From NCBI GenBank assembly GCA_030431715.1, contig JAUIIO010000014.1:1-64000 (forward strand): a DNA stretch of 64,000 nucleotides, in the 5' to 3' direction. The stretch is from a bacterium (GTDB lineage Bacteria > Bdellovibrionota_C > UBA2361 > RFPC01). Made by a program: the position numbers and the translations under genes. Below, piece after piece: positions 41,912 to 51,582 of this stretch. A model generated the notes under the pieces. That model was not told the origin of the DNA, did not search any database, and saw only the letters and a list, made by a program, of their open reading frames with translations. Position 1 is the first letter of the stretch. Each line of letters begins with the position of its first letter.

Positions 41912-42859
41912 TTATATTCTCACAAATTGGAGCCATGTGATTCCAAGGCTTAGGGTGAGCAACGAGAATATGGTGCTCATTACGATTATTTTCCCCGCGA
42001 GCGCGCTATTAGCGGTCATCGCGTCGGCAAAGCTAAACGTCACTACGGCCGATGGGCAGGCAAAGAGAATGAAGAGCGACATACGCCAAGAATCGCTCAG
42101 ATCCCATGAGAAAGCGAGTGCAAGGCCAACAAGTGGTGCGAGGATGAGTTTGAAGGTAACTGCTATAAGAGCATCGCGAGAACAAAGCTCCCTTAGAGGA
42201 TACCGAAGGCTCGCCCCAATTCCAAGAAGTGCGAGAGGGAGTGTCAGAGAGGAGAGGTAGTGTCCTGTGTCTAATGCAAATTCAGGAAGCTTGAAAGAAA
42301 AGTACATACAGGGAATTGCTGCGTAGCAAGCTATGATAAGGGGATTTAGAAGAATTTGTTTGAGAATTCGCAGAGGATGCAGATGGGCGTTGCTCGCGAA
42401 TGTGACAGCAATAACTCCTAGAGCATTGTAGATAGGAGTAATCATAGCAAGGATGAGCGCTCCATACGTCAACCCTTCTGAGCCAAGAAGTTTGTCGAGC
42501 ACAGCAAGGCCAATAACTCCAAAGTTACTCCTAAAAGATCCGTGCACGATAACTCCAACGTCTTTCTTGCTGTGAGCAACGAGTTTCCCGATCAACCATG
42601 AAACAAGGAAGAGGATTGTTATCCCTATGTAGATAATTGCGAACACGGAGTAATAAGGAAGGTCCTCCATTTTTGAAGTAACAAAGTGAGTAAAAAGGAG
42701 TACAGGTAGGGTAATCTTAAATACAAGCTGAGAAGAAGTGGTTACAAATTGTTGGTCAAGAAGTCCAATTTGGTAAAGGAGTTTCCCGAGGAAGATAATA
42801 ATAAAGATCGGCGCGATAATCTCGAGTGTTGTGAGGAGTTGAGGTATGAAAGTAGACAT
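41912..42859 (-). CDS. AEC family (auxin-efflux-carrier-like) permease
   Basis: A 315-residue membrane protein with about ten helices. Family marks include FRSNFGVIGLAVLDKLLG, ALILAMITPIYNALGVIAV, ILLNPLIIACYAAIP, LPLALLGIGASLRYPL and FILFACPSAVVTFSFA. AEC carriers export or import organic acids, malonate or small anions. Downstream of the leucine-catabolism gene pair in the same direction, so it may move a branched-chain-acid product; the gap of 68 bases contains a weak hairpin. Confidence 0.87.
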   Translation of the reverse strand: MSTFIPQLLTTLEIIAPIFIIIFLGKLLYQIGLLDQQFVTTSSQLVFKITLPVLLFTHFVTSKMEDLPYYSVFAIIYIGITILFLVSWLIGKLVAHSKKDVGVIVHGSFRSNFGVIGLAVLDKLLGSEGLTYGALILAMITPIYNALGVIAVTFASNAHLHPLRILKQILLNPLIIACYAAIPCMYFSFKLPEFALDTGHYLSSLTLPLALLGIGASLRYPLRELCSRDALIAVTFKLILAPLVGLALAFSWDLSDSWRMSLFILFACPSAVVTFSFADAMTANSALAGKIIVMSTIFSLLTLSLGITWLQFVRI

Positions 42860-42902
42860 AGATAGTAGTATTGTTAAAATTTTCTTTTGAAGCTACCCCT
42901 GA

Positions 42903-42926
42903 CAACTCCCTCGAAACGGGAAGTTG
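42903..42926 (-). terminator. Weak hairpin after the carboxylase alpha subunit gene
   Basis: CAACT-CCC and GGGA-AGTTG arms around a 7-base loop, right after the mccA stop on the minus strand. There is no U-tract, so it is at best a partial terminator between mccA and the AEC permease gene. Confidence 0.35.
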
Positions 42927-42927
42927 G

Positions 42928-44898
42928 TTAAGAGAATTGAATAAGCTCGGTTTCTGACTCAACCACTTCGCCTTCCTTCACGCTTACGGTCTCGATTTTC
43001 GCATTGCGTTCTGCATGTATCGGATGTTCCATTTTCATTGACTCCATAGTGAGGAGGAGATCTCCAAGGGCAACCGTGTCTCCCGGTGATACATTGATGG
43101 TGAGAATTTTTCCAGGTAGTGGGCTTTTCAAGCACATCGCTTGCGAGTCTGATGAAGTGGCGCTCGCACGTGTGCCAGACTTTTCGTAGCGAATGAGGTG
43201 TTCGCGACCATGAAGAGAGAGCCACAGCTGTTTTTCTCCTGTGTCAGTAGCAAAAAATGAAAGGATTCGCTCACCGCAAGTAGTCTGTAAGTAGTCGCCA
43301 AATTCTACCGTGTTCGTGAAGGTGTACTCTTTGGTGTCCTGCTCTGATTCTACTCGGACGTGGCAGTCTCTGTTCTGAGTTACATAAGATAAGATTGCAG
43401 TGTAGTTTTTTGTGGCAAGCTCGAGTTCCCTAGTTTTATAGCCTCGTCCTGCGAGTCGAAATCCTAGCGTAACGTCCCCAGTGAGTTTTTCATCCGGCAG
43501 GTGGAGTGAAAGCATCGCGAGAGCTATGATCTGGTAAGGATCATGTATAAAACTGCTCTTGTATTTGTCCTCACCAGCAGTTGTCGTGTGGTGAGTGGTA
43601 TTCTCAAAGGGCTCAGATTTTAACAATTTAAGTAGATAAGAGCGATTGGTTTTTATTCCAGCAATGTGTGAATTTTCAAGAGCATAGATAGTGTTTTTAA
43701 TAGCCGCGCTGCGGTCCTCTCCTGAGACAATGAGCTTGGCCAGCAGGGAGTCGTAGTAGTGACTCACACTTTTCCCCTGTTCGTAGCCAGTGTCGAGGCG
43801 GATAAAATCTGATTGGGGGAACTGAAATGCGAGAAGTCGCCCAGTTGAAGCAACAAAGTTGTCTTCAGGGGATTCAGAGCAGATGCGGGCCTCGATGAAG
43901 TGCTTTTCTTGCGGAACCGGTGTCGTCCCACCTGTAAGGTTCGCCAGAGATTTCCCCTGAGCAATGCCAATCTGAAACTCCACGAGATCAATTCCAAAGA
44001 GGTCTTCTGTGATGGGATGCTCGACTTGAAGTCGGCTGTTAATTTCAAGGAAGTAGAAGTCTTCTTTTTCGGTGACGAGAAATTCAACCGTTCCAGCATT
44101 GGTATAGTTCGTAACTTCTGCCGCTTTAAGAGCAGCTTCGTGAATTTTCTTTCTCGTCTCCTCGCGAAGGGCCGGAGCCGGGGCCTCCTCAATAACTTTT
44201 TGATGGTTTCGTTGAAGGGTGCAGTCTCGTTCTGCAAGGGCGAGTGCGTCGCCATTTTGATCGCATATGATCTGTACCTCAATGTGTCGGGCATTTGAAA
44301 TGTAGGGTTCGAGAAAGAGCGTATCGTCGTTAAAAAATGCCATTGCTTCTCTTGCGGCGCTCTCCATGGCTGTGTCGAGTTCCTGTTCCCCAGAGACAAT
44401 ACGCATGCCACGCCCACCACCACCGGCAGCAGCTTTTACAAGAAGCGGGAATCCATATTCGTCGATAAATTTTTTAATATTGCTCTTCTTTTTGAGAGGG
44501 AGAGACTTGAGAAGTGGTACACCTGCTTCCTCTACAGCGCGTTTGCTCTCAACTTTGCTTCCTGCGAGTGCAATAGTTTCTGGTGATGGGCCGATAAAGC
44601 TCAGTCCAGCGTCTATAACGGCTTTGGCAAATTCAGCATTCTCGGAAAGAAAGCCATATCCTGGATGGATCATAGTCGCTTTGCTTACCTCGGCGACGTG
44701 CAGGATTTTGTCGATACATAAATAGGAATCCTTACTTTCTCCGCCACCAATAAGATATGATTCTGTGCAGGCAAAGCGGTGTAGTGCATTTCGGTCAGCT
44801 GATGAATAGACGGCAACGGTAGGAATACCGAGACGTGAAGCAGTTCTTGCTATGCGACAGGCTATCTCGCCGCGATTGGCGATAAGAATCTTATCCAT
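42928..44898 (-). CDS. mccA: Methylcrotonyl-CoA carboxylase alpha (biotin-carboxylase) subunit
   Basis: A 656-residue biotin enzyme subunit. The biotin carboxylase part (ILIANRGEIACRIARTASRLG at the start) has the ATP-grasp glycine loop KAAAGGGGRGMR, HPGYGFLSENA, and EINSRLQVEHPITE with catalytic Arg and Glu. The C-terminal biotin-carrier domain has MESMKMEHP with biotinylated Lys622. ATG 44898 is preferred over TTG 44904. It is 26 bases after the beta subunit gene. With it, it carboxylates methylcrotonyl-CoA in leucine degradation; a propionyl- or geranyl-CoA role is less likely given the beta subunit. Confidence 0.92.
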   Translation of the reverse strand: MDKILIANRGEIACRIARTASRLGIPTVAVYSSADRNALHRFACTESYLIGGGESKDSYLCIDKILHVAEVSKATMIHPGYGFLSENAEFAKAVIDAGLSFIGPSPETIALAGSKVESKRAVEEAGVPLLKSLPLKKKSNIKKFIDEYGFPLLVKAAAGGGGRGMRIVSGEQELDTAMESAAREAMAFFNDDTLFLEPYISNARHIEVQIICDQNGDALALAERDCTLQRNHQKVIEEAPAPALREETRKKIHEAALKAAEVTNYTNAGTVEFLVTEKEDFYFLEINSRLQVEHPITEDLFGIDLVEFQIGIAQGKSLANLTGGTTPVPQEKHFIEARICSESPEDNFVASTGRLLAFQFPQSDFIRLDTGYEQGKSVSHYYDSLLAKLIVSGEDRSAAIKNTIYALENSHIAGIKTNRSYLLKLLKSEPFENTTHHTTTAGEDKYKSSFIHDPYQIIALAMLSLHLPDEKLTGDVTLGFRLAGRGYKTRELELATKNYTAILSYVTQNRDCHVRVESEQDTKEYTFTNTVEFGDYLQTTCGERILSFFATDTGEKQLWLSLHGREHLIRYEKSGTRASATSSDSQAMCLKSPLPGKILTINVSPGDTVALGDLLLTMESMKMEHPIHAERNAKIETVSVKEGEVVESETELIQFS

Positions 44899-44924
44899 GA
44901 ACAAACAGTCTCTTCTTCATACGG

Positions 44925-46538
44925 CTACATTCGAAATACGCCATAGGATACCTCTTCGGCTAAAGGAGCACAGGCAGACATCGCGAGTGAAAGGCTGATG
45001 ACAGTCCTTGTATGTACCGGATCGATGATGCCATCATCCCAGAGACGAGCAGTTGCGTAGAAGGCGTGTGATTGGGATTCGAATGATTCACGAATCTCGT
45101 CGCCGTAAGCGGTCTTTTCCTTGGCAGACCATTTTTTCTTTTTTGCTTTATAGGAATCTTCACGTACTTGGGTAAGAACAGTACTGGCTTGCTCGGCTCC
45201 CATTACAGCTATCTTTGATCCAGGCCAAGAGAAGAGGACACGCGGATCGTATGCTCTTCCACACATTCCATAGTTCCCTGCGCCAAATGACCCACCGAGA
45301 ATAAAAGTAATTTTAGGAACCCTTGCACAGGAGACTGCATTAACGAGTTTGGCCCCATCTTTGGCGATGCCGCCGTGCTCGTACTCCTTTCCGACCATAA
45401 AACCCACTACATTCTGTAAGAAGAGGAGCGGAATTCCTCGTTTGTCACACAGCTGAATAAAATGTGCCCCTTTGAGAGCGCTCTCTGAGAAGAGTATTCC
45501 ATCATTGGCAAGAATTCCGACCAGACGACCATCTATTCGCGCGAACCCACAGATAAGAGTCTTCCCGTACTCTTTCTTAAACTCATCAAAGCGGCTTCCA
45601 TCGAATAGCCGCGCCATGATCTCTCGTATTGGAAAGTACTTTTTGGAGTCGGGTGGGATTAGGCTGTAAATATCTTCGGCTGGATAGAGCGGATCTCGTG
45701 GCTCAGCAATGTCGTAGTGGGTAAGTTCACGAGCTCCGAGGTGTGCGACTATCTCTCTCGCCTGTCGTAGAGCTTCGTGCTCGTTGTCAGCCAGATGATC
45801 AGCAACACCACTGATTTTACAATGAACGTCAGCACCGCCAAGCTCTTCAGCCGTAATCTCTTGACCAGTTGCAGCTTTTACAAGAGGTGGGCCACCAAGA
45901 AAGATAGTCGCTTGCTCACGCACCATGATGGTTTGATCGCTCATCGCAGGAACGTAAGCACCTCCGGCGGTGCATGAACCGAGTACAACAGCTATCTGCG
46001 GTATGCCGAGAGCGCTCATCCTTGCTTGATTAAAAAAGATACGCCCAAAATGCTCTTTGTCAGGAAATACTTCATCCTGAAGAGGAAGGTATGCTCCACC
46101 GGAATCGACGAGGTATATACAAGGGAGATGATTCGTGAGTGCGATTTCCTGAGCGCGTAGGTGTTTTTTAACGGTAAGAGGATAGTAGGTGCCCCCTTTG
46201 ACCGTGGCATCGTTTGCGATGATCACGCACTGTTTTCCACTTACGACTCCAATGCCGGTAACGATCCCAGCTCCGGGTCTTACTCCCTCGTAGAGGTTGA
46301 GCCCGGCCAGAGGAGCGATCTCGAGAAAGGGGGCTCCATCATCTAAAAGTTGCTCAATCCGATCGCGGACAAAGAGCTTTCCTCTTTCCAGATGGCGCTT
46401 AATCGATGGTTCTGCTCGGTCCGGCGCGAATGCCTGATCAAAAGTAGGTTGGTACGATTCCAGAAGTTCCCGATATGCCTCCTTATTCTTCTGGTGCTCT
46501 GCGGTATCTGGATTGATTGGGGTGCCTAATATTCCCAT
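44925..46538 (-). CDS. mccB: Methylcrotonyl-CoA carboxylase beta (carboxyltransferase) subunit
   Basis: A 537-residue carboxyltransferase, the usual length of the MCC beta subunit. It has N- and C-terminal crotonase-like halves. Typical marks are the [19 protein letters not shown] segment, [88 protein letters not shown] and [18 protein letters not shown]. It transfers CO2 from biotin to 3-methylcrotonyl-CoA. It is first in the operon with mccA and the AEC permease. Confidence 0.95.
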   Translation of the reverse strand: MGILGTPINPDTAEHQKNKEAYRELLESYQPTFDQAFAPDRAEPSIKRHLERGKLFVRDRIEQLLDDGAPFLEIAPLAGLNLYEGVRPGAGIVTGIGVVSGKQCVIIANDATVKGGTYYPLTVKKHLRAQEIALTNHLPCIYLVDSGGAYLPLQDEVFPDKEHFGRIFFNQARMSALGIPQIAVVLGSCTAGGAYVPAMSDQTIMVREQATIFLGGPPLVKAATGQEITAEELGGADVHCKISGVADHLADNEHEALRQAREIVAHLGARELTHYDIAEPRDPLYPAEDIYSLIPPDSKKYFPIREIMARLFDGSRFDEFKKEYGKTLICGFARIDGRLVGILANDGILFSESALKGAHFIQLCDKRGIPLLFLQNVVGFMVGKEYEHGGIAKDGAKLVNAVSCARVPKITFILGGSFGAGNYGMCGRAYDPRVLFSWPGSKIAVMGAEQASTVLTQVREDSYKAKKKKWSAKEKTAYGDEIRESFESQSHAFYATARLWDDGIIDPVHTRTVISLSLAMSACAPLAEEVSYGVFRM

Positions 46539-46807
46539 GGCTAAGCACTATAGTAGTACTGCTACAAATCGGCAATGTAGAAGATTGTGAGCCGCCTCGG
46601 GTGAATGGCTATTCTGTTTATGAGGATACTCTCGATTTTGAGCACCCCTTTTTAACGTGTCCCATCTGAACTCCTGTTAAGCAGTTGGTTTTGATTTGCG
46701 CCACACGGTTTGTATCCACTATTTTTTTAGGTTTTCCCCGGTTTCCCATTAGCGCGTAGCTGTAGCTCGTATTGTCGAGCAGTTTAAATCTGTCAGGGAG
46801 GTTCGTG

Positions 46808-47878
46808 ATGCTATTTGTTCAGGGGGATAATGTGAAAGAAACAGATTCAGAAGATGGCTTGCAAGCGCTGGCCTTTCTTAAAGAGAGAAACGCATCTTTG
46901 TCTCGGATGGGGGCAGATGTTGAGGTTACCGTTGATATTAAACCGACAGTACCAGTATACGAACTCTTAACCGATGCGTGCTCTTACCTTAGTAGATTTC
47001 TTCTCGACCATATGCGCGGGAAGGGAGAGTTGGGATTCTTAGCGGAAACCGTTGAGCCGATTAAGCTTGATAGCCTACGCCAATTTCTTGATACCTATAG
47101 TGAACGTTTAAGAATATTTGTTGATGAGGAAGGACGTAAGAGAGCTTCAACTATCGCCTCATTTCAAGCTTTAAATATCATTGAATCCTATTCGTCGTGG
47201 TTAAAAACGACAGAACCACAAAACGAAGTTGACGCGAGCCATAGGGATGGTTTTTTGCGAAGTTTGATCCAATTAAGAGCTGAGCTCTTTGAGGTGGCCT
47301 ATACGTATGAGTCAAAAGTTGTGAAGAGTAAAATTGAGCAAGAGCTTAGCCATTTTGAGGTGCCGCAAGATCCGCTCCTGTTACGCGAATCTCACCGATT
47401 TCCAGCCGGAAGCCTGATCGCAAGAACGCGAAACAGGGGAGAGCAGCTTCGAGCTCAAGGTGAGTTGTTACGGATTGAGCAAGAACTTTGTGGTGTGCTT
47501 ACAGCGATGGAAGTCCTCCTTGACGATTTAAAGAACTCTACAGCACCTCAATTTGGATTTGTTATAGATTCTGCTGAACAAGAGGTGCAGAGTCATGATC
47601 TGGTTCTAAGCTTGTTTCAGGCAAGTAAAGGCCTTGGGCGGATGTTTCTTGATTTGCAGCAGGGGACAGGCGTTGATCTTGCGTTACGACTCCACATACA
47701 GAATACGCTGACACTCACCGATGCACTCTTGTCGCACGTTCTACAGAGCGGATACGAAAACGAGATTGCGTCGTCAGGAATAAGCGAAATGACAAGGTAT
47801 ATTGGATCTGCGCGCTATGCACTTGAGGAGATACTAGAACAGGTACGGGTGTATAGTGAAGACACCTCTCAGGCGTAA
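46808..47878 (+). CDS. Helical protein of unknown function
   Basis: A 356-residue cytosolic protein, not recognised. ATG 46808 has AGGGAGG 6-7 bases upstream and is preferred over a start at 46772. It is almost all amphipathic helix with acidic bias, and without cysteine clusters, membrane segments or signal peptide. Repeated LxxL-type helices and a long middle part (ESYSSWLKTTEPQNE and GEQLRAQGELLRIEQEL) suggest a helical-bundle scaffold or regulator. Its 3' end overlaps the convergent phosphopantetheinyl transferase gene by 10 bases. Confidence 0.65.
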   Translation: MLFVQGDNVKETDSEDGLQALAFLKERNASLSRMGADVEVTVDIKPTVPVYELLTDACSYLSRFLLDHMRGKGELGFLAETVEPIKLDSLRQFLDTYSERLRIFVDEEGRKRASTIASFQALNIIESYSSWLKTTEPQNEVDASHRDGFLRSLIQLRAELFEVAYTYESKVVKSKIEQELSHFEVPQDPLLLRESHRFPAGSLIARTRNRGEQLRAQGELLRIEQELCGVLTAMEVLLDDLKNSTAPQFGFVIDSAEQEVQSHDLVLSLFQASKGLGRMFLDLQQGTGVDLALRLHIQNTLTLTDALLSHVLQSGYENEIASSGISEMTRYIGSARYALEEILEQVRVYSEDTSQA

Positions 47879-48513
47879 ACTAGAGCACCAAAGGTGTTCT
47901 CTTGCCTTACCATGTGTACGTCGAGTGAGCAAAGAGCAGGATCTATTCCATTGAGCAGAATCGTTGATTGAAACTTGCTCTCACCGTCGAGCCAGCTAAG
48001 CTCCGCAGCTTGAAAGCCAAAGGGCTTTTCATAATGCGGGTAGATGGCTTTAAAGAGCGCTTCTTTTGCACAGAACACTTGAATAGTCCGCTCTCTTTTT
48101 TTTTCTGGATCGCTGTGTATCCAAAGGTATTCATCCTCGGTCGCTATCCGCCTTGAAACATCAATCCCAGGATTTTCTTGATAGGTTTCTACATCGATCC
48201 CAAGTGTAAGATAGTCGGAAGCTTTTGCTACCACAGCGCAGGCAGTGTTTTCGGTGTGAGTGATTGAGCCGACAAGACCATCGGGCCAGATCGGATATCT
48301 TTCAACATCTCGACCAACAGGAGCTGAGGCGCCAGTGAGTTTTAACTGAGCTTGTCTTGCCGCTGCTCGACCGGCAATAAAGGCGTTTTTTCGACCATCG
48401 TGGGAAAACGCACTGGAAAGTTGGCGTTCCTCAATATGTAAGTCCCCGATGTTCACATCATCTAAATGAGCGCAGTGAAAAGCTATATTGTCTGGCACTA
48501 TTGCAGAAAACAT
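47869..48513 (-). CDS. 4'-phosphopantetheinyl transferase (EntD/Sfp-like)
   Basis: A 214-residue enzyme that transfers the phosphopantetheine arm from CoA to carrier proteins. Motifs are RAAARQA near residue 50, WPDGLVGSITHTE, GIDVET with the Mg2+-binding Asp (about 115-120) and FCAKEALFKA with Glu and Lys (about 150). It resembles EntD rather than AcpS. No polyketide or non-ribosomal peptide genes are within the window, so it may serve fatty-acid ACP or genes elsewhere. It is divergent from map with 47 bases between starts. Confidence 0.88.
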   Translation of the reverse strand: MFSAIVPDNIAFHCAHLDDVNIGDLHIEERQLSSAFSHDGRKNAFIAGRAAARQAQLKLTGASAPVGRDVERYPIWPDGLVGSITHTENTACAVVAKASDYLTLGIDVETYQENPGIDVSRRIATEDEYLWIHSDPEKKRERTIQVFCAKEALFKAIYPHYEKPFGFQAAELSWLDGESKFQSTILLNGIDPALCSLDVHMVRQENTFGALVYA

Positions 48514-48560
48514 GTGAACTCTATACCCTGTTCGTTGCTAATATAGTATAACACATTTTT

Positions 48561-49355
48561 ATGTCTGGTATGATTCCTATAAAAACAGATAGTGAAATCG
48601 ATAAGATGAAGGTCGCCTGCCAGATTACGGCATCTATTCTCGATGCTGTAGGTGAGATCGTTAAGCCGGGCGTCACCACTGAGCATATCAATACGTTTGT
48701 TCATAATATGATTCTAGAGAACGGGGCAACGCCTGCGACGCTCAATTACCACGGCTATCCGAAGTCTGTATGTACCTCCGTAAACGAAGTCGTTTGTCAC
48801 GGAATCCCCAGCGAGTATCACAGCCTAAAAGAGGGAGACATCATTAATATCGATGTTACCTCAATTAAGGATGGGTACTTTGGAGATGCTAGCCGTATGT
48901 ACCTTGTAGGCGGAGAAGGTGCCGTGAGCGCAGAAGCGCTTGAGCTTGTACAGCATACAAAAAATGCGTTAAATGCTGCGATTGATATTGTCCGAGATGG
49001 TGCTCACGTTGGAGATATCGGAGCCGCCATCCAGGAGTACATTGCCAGTACTGGAAAGAGGTATGGTATCGTTAAGGAATATACCGGGCACGGAATAGGT
49101 ACGCAGTTTCATGAGCCACCTCAAGTACTACACATCGGTCGAAAGGGGAGTGGTCCAAAACTTAAATCCGGTATGACGTTCACTATTGAGCCAATGATAA
49201 ATCTTGGAACAGAGAAAACTGTGCTCTCTAAGATGGACGGCTGGACAGTACGCACGGCAGATAACAAACTCTCGGCGCAGTGGGAGCACACTATACTTGT
49301 GACAGATACCGGCGCTGAAAAACTCACTCAGTCATTAAACGGGCAGGATTACTAG
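48561..49355 (+). CDS. map: Type I methionine aminopeptidase
   Basis: A 264-residue cytosolic metalloprotease removing initiator Met from nascent proteins. The five metal ligands are in view: Asp in NIDVTS, Asp in DGYFGDAS, His in YTGHGIG, Glu in TIEPMI and Glu in QWEHTI. The substrate His is near HEPPQV. Length is normal for MetAP-I. The map promoter probably lies in the 47-base gap, with TATAGT about 15-20 bases upstream. The 3' end overlaps the convergent small gene by 32 bases. Confidence 0.95.
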   Translation: MSGMIPIKTDSEIDKMKVACQITASILDAVGEIVKPGVTTEHINTFVHNMILENGATPATLNYHGYPKSVCTSVNEVVCHGIPSEYHSLKEGDIINIDVTSIKDGYFGDASRMYLVGGEGAVSAEALELVQHTKNALNAAIDIVRDGAHVGDIGAAIQEYIASTGKRYGIVKEYTGHGIGTQFHEPPQVLHIGRKGSGPKLKSGMTFTIEPMINLGTEKTVLSKMDGWTVRTADNKLSAQWEHTILVTDTGAEKLTQSLNGQDY

Positions 49356-49776
49356 AGAGACCTGAGTCTGCTTTCTCTTTTTCGTTTACTTTCGCCTCTT
49401 TCGTGTCCTTGATATTCACTTCGTATTTCACAAGTCGATATGCCTTCGCTGGCACCATCTCTTGAACCTTTTGATATTCCACGTAGTCTCGAAATGTAGG
49501 GAATTCCTTTTCGACCCAGTTTTTAAGTGTCCCGAGCGCCTCCTTTGAAGTAGCTGTTCCCTTAACGCTTAGAAGAGCCCCAAATCTCTTGTGTGTTACC
49601 GGTGTAAGGGTGAACTCTCCATTTCCGGGAGTATTAATCTCATGATGTGTCCACTCCGCAACCTTTTGCCGCACGTATCGAACGTTATCCTGCTTATCAA
49701 CATCGTTCCCAACAAAAGCAAACACCGACCAGCAGATAACAAGCAACGCCAGCCCAATAATATTTCTCTTGCTCAT
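49324..49776 (-). CDS. Small exported or anchored protein of unknown function
   Basis: A 150-residue protein with one N-terminal hydrophobic segment (IIGLALLVICWSVFAFVG, residues about 5-22), then a hydrophilic body. No family recognised. The body has a mixed alpha/beta look (TPVTHKRFGALLSVKGTATSKE, then LKNWVEKEFPTFRDYVEYQK), like short periplasmic domains. It lies downstream of the degP-like gene in the same direction, but with the large inverted repeat between them. Its 3' end overlaps map by 32 bases. Confidence 0.65.
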   Translation of the reverse strand: MSKRNIIGLALLVICWSVFAFVGNDVDKQDNVRYVRQKVAEWTHHEINTPGNGEFTLTPVTHKRFGALLSVKGTATSKEALGTLKNWVEKEFPTFRDYVEYQKVQEMVPAKAYRLVKYEVNIKDTKEAKVNEKEKADSGLSSNPARLMTE

Positions 49777-49908
49777 AGCTCCTCTCCTATCCGAATTACG
49801 GATGAAAAGAGTATGAGCAGCGAAAACAGATATGACAAGGAAGTAATCTCAGCACACCCACCACAACCCCCCAATAGAATCTTGCAGGATGAAACTTCCC
49901 ACATCATA

Positions 49909-49984
49909 GCGATAGGGAGAGGTGTGTGAATCCGACTGGTTGCCCGAAGGGTTTAAGGGGGGTTTACACACCTCTCCCTATCGC
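49909..49984. repeat. Long perfect inverted repeat, 19-base arms
   Basis: GCGATAGGGAGAGGTGTGT (49909-49927) and its exact reverse complement (49966-49984) flank 38 bases. Pairing could continue beyond one mismatch into GAA/TTT. It lies 19 bases after the stop of the Do-type protease on the minus strand, without a U-run. It might be a terminator, a processing site, or a small palindromic mobile unit. Confidence 0.85.
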
Positions 49985-50002
49985 GACGGACAACCACAGC
50001 AC

Positions 50003-51454
50003 CTACTCAGCCTGCAAGAACACAAACCGCTCCATGCCCCGAGTCTCAACAACCATCCGGATGCCTTCTTTGATCGCAGCTTCAGAGAGTGCCGATTTTA
50101 GATCATTCATGTTCTCGATATCTTCATCTCCAACCTTAAGAACGATATCTCCGGGAGTAAGACCTGCACGCGCAGCAACACTCTCAGGTAGTACACGTGT
50201 AACAAGTACCCCTTTGGTGGTATCGGTGCCAAGTTTCTGAGCAGCTTCAGGAGAAAGGGCTTCAAATTGCGCGCCGATATCAATGTTGTCGCTACTCTGA
50301 AGGATCTCTTCAGTGCCGGCATCTCCAGCAGGAAGTTCACCGAGCGATACGGTTACACTTTGTTCCTTTGTATCACGGAGGATCTTTAATGCTATCTTTG
50401 TCCCAGGTTTTTTTGAAGCTACGGTGTTACGTAATTGGTTGATGTCTTCAATGTGCTCACCATCCATAGTTGTTATGATATCACCCTGCTTAAGCCCAGC
50501 CTTTTCACCCGGGCCGTCCTTTGCGACGTGTCCAACAAGCGCTCCCCCTGTACCTGAATACTTAAAGGACTTTGCAAGTTCAGGTGTAAGGTTTTGAATG
50601 CCTACGCCGATATAGCCGCGCGTGACTTTCCCGTCTTGGATAAGACTTTGCATAACATTACGCGCCATATTGATTGGGATAGCGAAGCCAATACCCATAT
50701 ACCCACCGCTTCTAGTGAAAATTGCAGTGTTAATCCCAATAACATTTCCGTTCAGGTCAACAAGGGGGCCACCCGAGTTTCCGGGGTTAATCGCGGCGTC
50801 AGTCTGGATAAAATCCTCATAGGTGTCACCGCCGATAAAGGATCTTCCCTTTGCGCTCACTATCCCTGTTGTAATGGTATTGTCGAGCCCGAAAGGAGAG
50901 CCGGCAGCTACCACCCATTCACCTATACGAAGCTTATCAGAGTTGCCAAGTACAGCAGGCTTAAGCCCGGAGGCATCGATCTTAATCACAGCGAGATCCG
51001 TCTTGGGATCTGTTCCTATAATTTTAGCTGAGAACGTCCTTTTGTCGGTTAATCTTACCGTAATATCCCCAGCTCCTTCGACAACATGATTATTTGTAAG
51101 AATGTGTCCGTCAGAATCTATGATGACTCCTGAGCCGAGGCCACGTTGTGGGCTGGGAGTAGAGGGGAAAGAGCGCCCACCAAACTGCTCAAAGAATTCG
51201 CGAAATTGCTCGGGCATGCCCTGTGGAAGTTGTGGTGATTTATATTGCACTGGTCTTGCTTTCGCCACAGATTGAATATTCACCAGCGAGGGCGTTATCT
51301 TATCTGCTATGGCTTCAAATGCATCGGAGAGCTTCTTGGCATATTCTATGGCGTCATTGTCCGCGAAAGATATCGCCGGTTGGAGAAGCCCGATACAGAC
51401 AAATGTCAAAAGAAGTGTTTTGAATCGTTTAAGAAAAGCTATGTTTTTTTTCAT
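50003..51454 (-). CDS. degP: Do-type (DegP/HtrA) periplasmic serine protease
   Basis: A 483-residue precursor with a signal peptide (cleavage near SFA-D, residue 31). The trypsin-like domain has catalytic His123 (LTNNHVV), Asp153 (KTDLAVIK) and Ser227 (NPGNSGGP). Two PDZ domains follow (about 285-375 and 390-480), each with a GDI-type carboxylate-binding loop (KQGDIITTMDGEHIED and PGDIVLKVGDEDIEN). A Pro-rich and Gln-rich loop near 70-100 matches the LA loop of DegP. It degrades and refolds misfolded envelope proteins. No clear sigma-E-type promoter was seen upstream. Convergent or neighbouring operons are absent. Confidence 0.95.
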   Translation of the reverse strand: MKKNIAFLKRFKTLLLTFVCIGLLQPAISFADNDAIEYAKKLSDAFEAIADKITPSLVNIQSVAKARPVQYKSPQLPQGMPEQFREFFEQFGGRSFPSTPSPQRGLGSGVIIDSDGHILTNNHVVEGAGDITVRLTDKRTFSAKIIGTDPKTDLAVIKIDASGLKPAVLGNSDKLRIGEWVVAAGSPFGLDNTITTGIVSAKGRSFIGGDTYEDFIQTDAAINPGNSGGPLVDLNGNVIGINTAIFTRSGGYMGIGFAIPINMARNVMQSLIQDGKVTRGYIGVGIQNLTPELAKSFKYSGTGGALVGHVAKDGPGEKAGLKQGDIITTMDGEHIEDINQLRNTVASKKPGTKIALKILRDTKEQSVTVSLGELPAGDAGTEEILQSSDNIDIGAQFEALSPEAAQKLGTDTTKGVLVTRVLPESVAARAGLTPGDIVLKVGDEDIENMNDLKSALSEAAIKEGIRMVVETRGMERFVFLQAE

Positions 51455-51582
51455 AGGATTGTATGATTAAAAGTAGTGTTAAATCTGTTGTATTAAGTAA
51501 GCCTTAAGACGGCATAGTTTCAAGACGTAAAAATACTTTTAAATATTCAACATTCTTTAAAAGAAAGTGTAATTTCAGTAAT

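Noticed and set aside
43764..44423. 219-codon frame in another frame inside the carboxylase alpha gene.
   Set aside because: It overlaps a highly conserved biotin carboxylase and has no independent start signal or domain.
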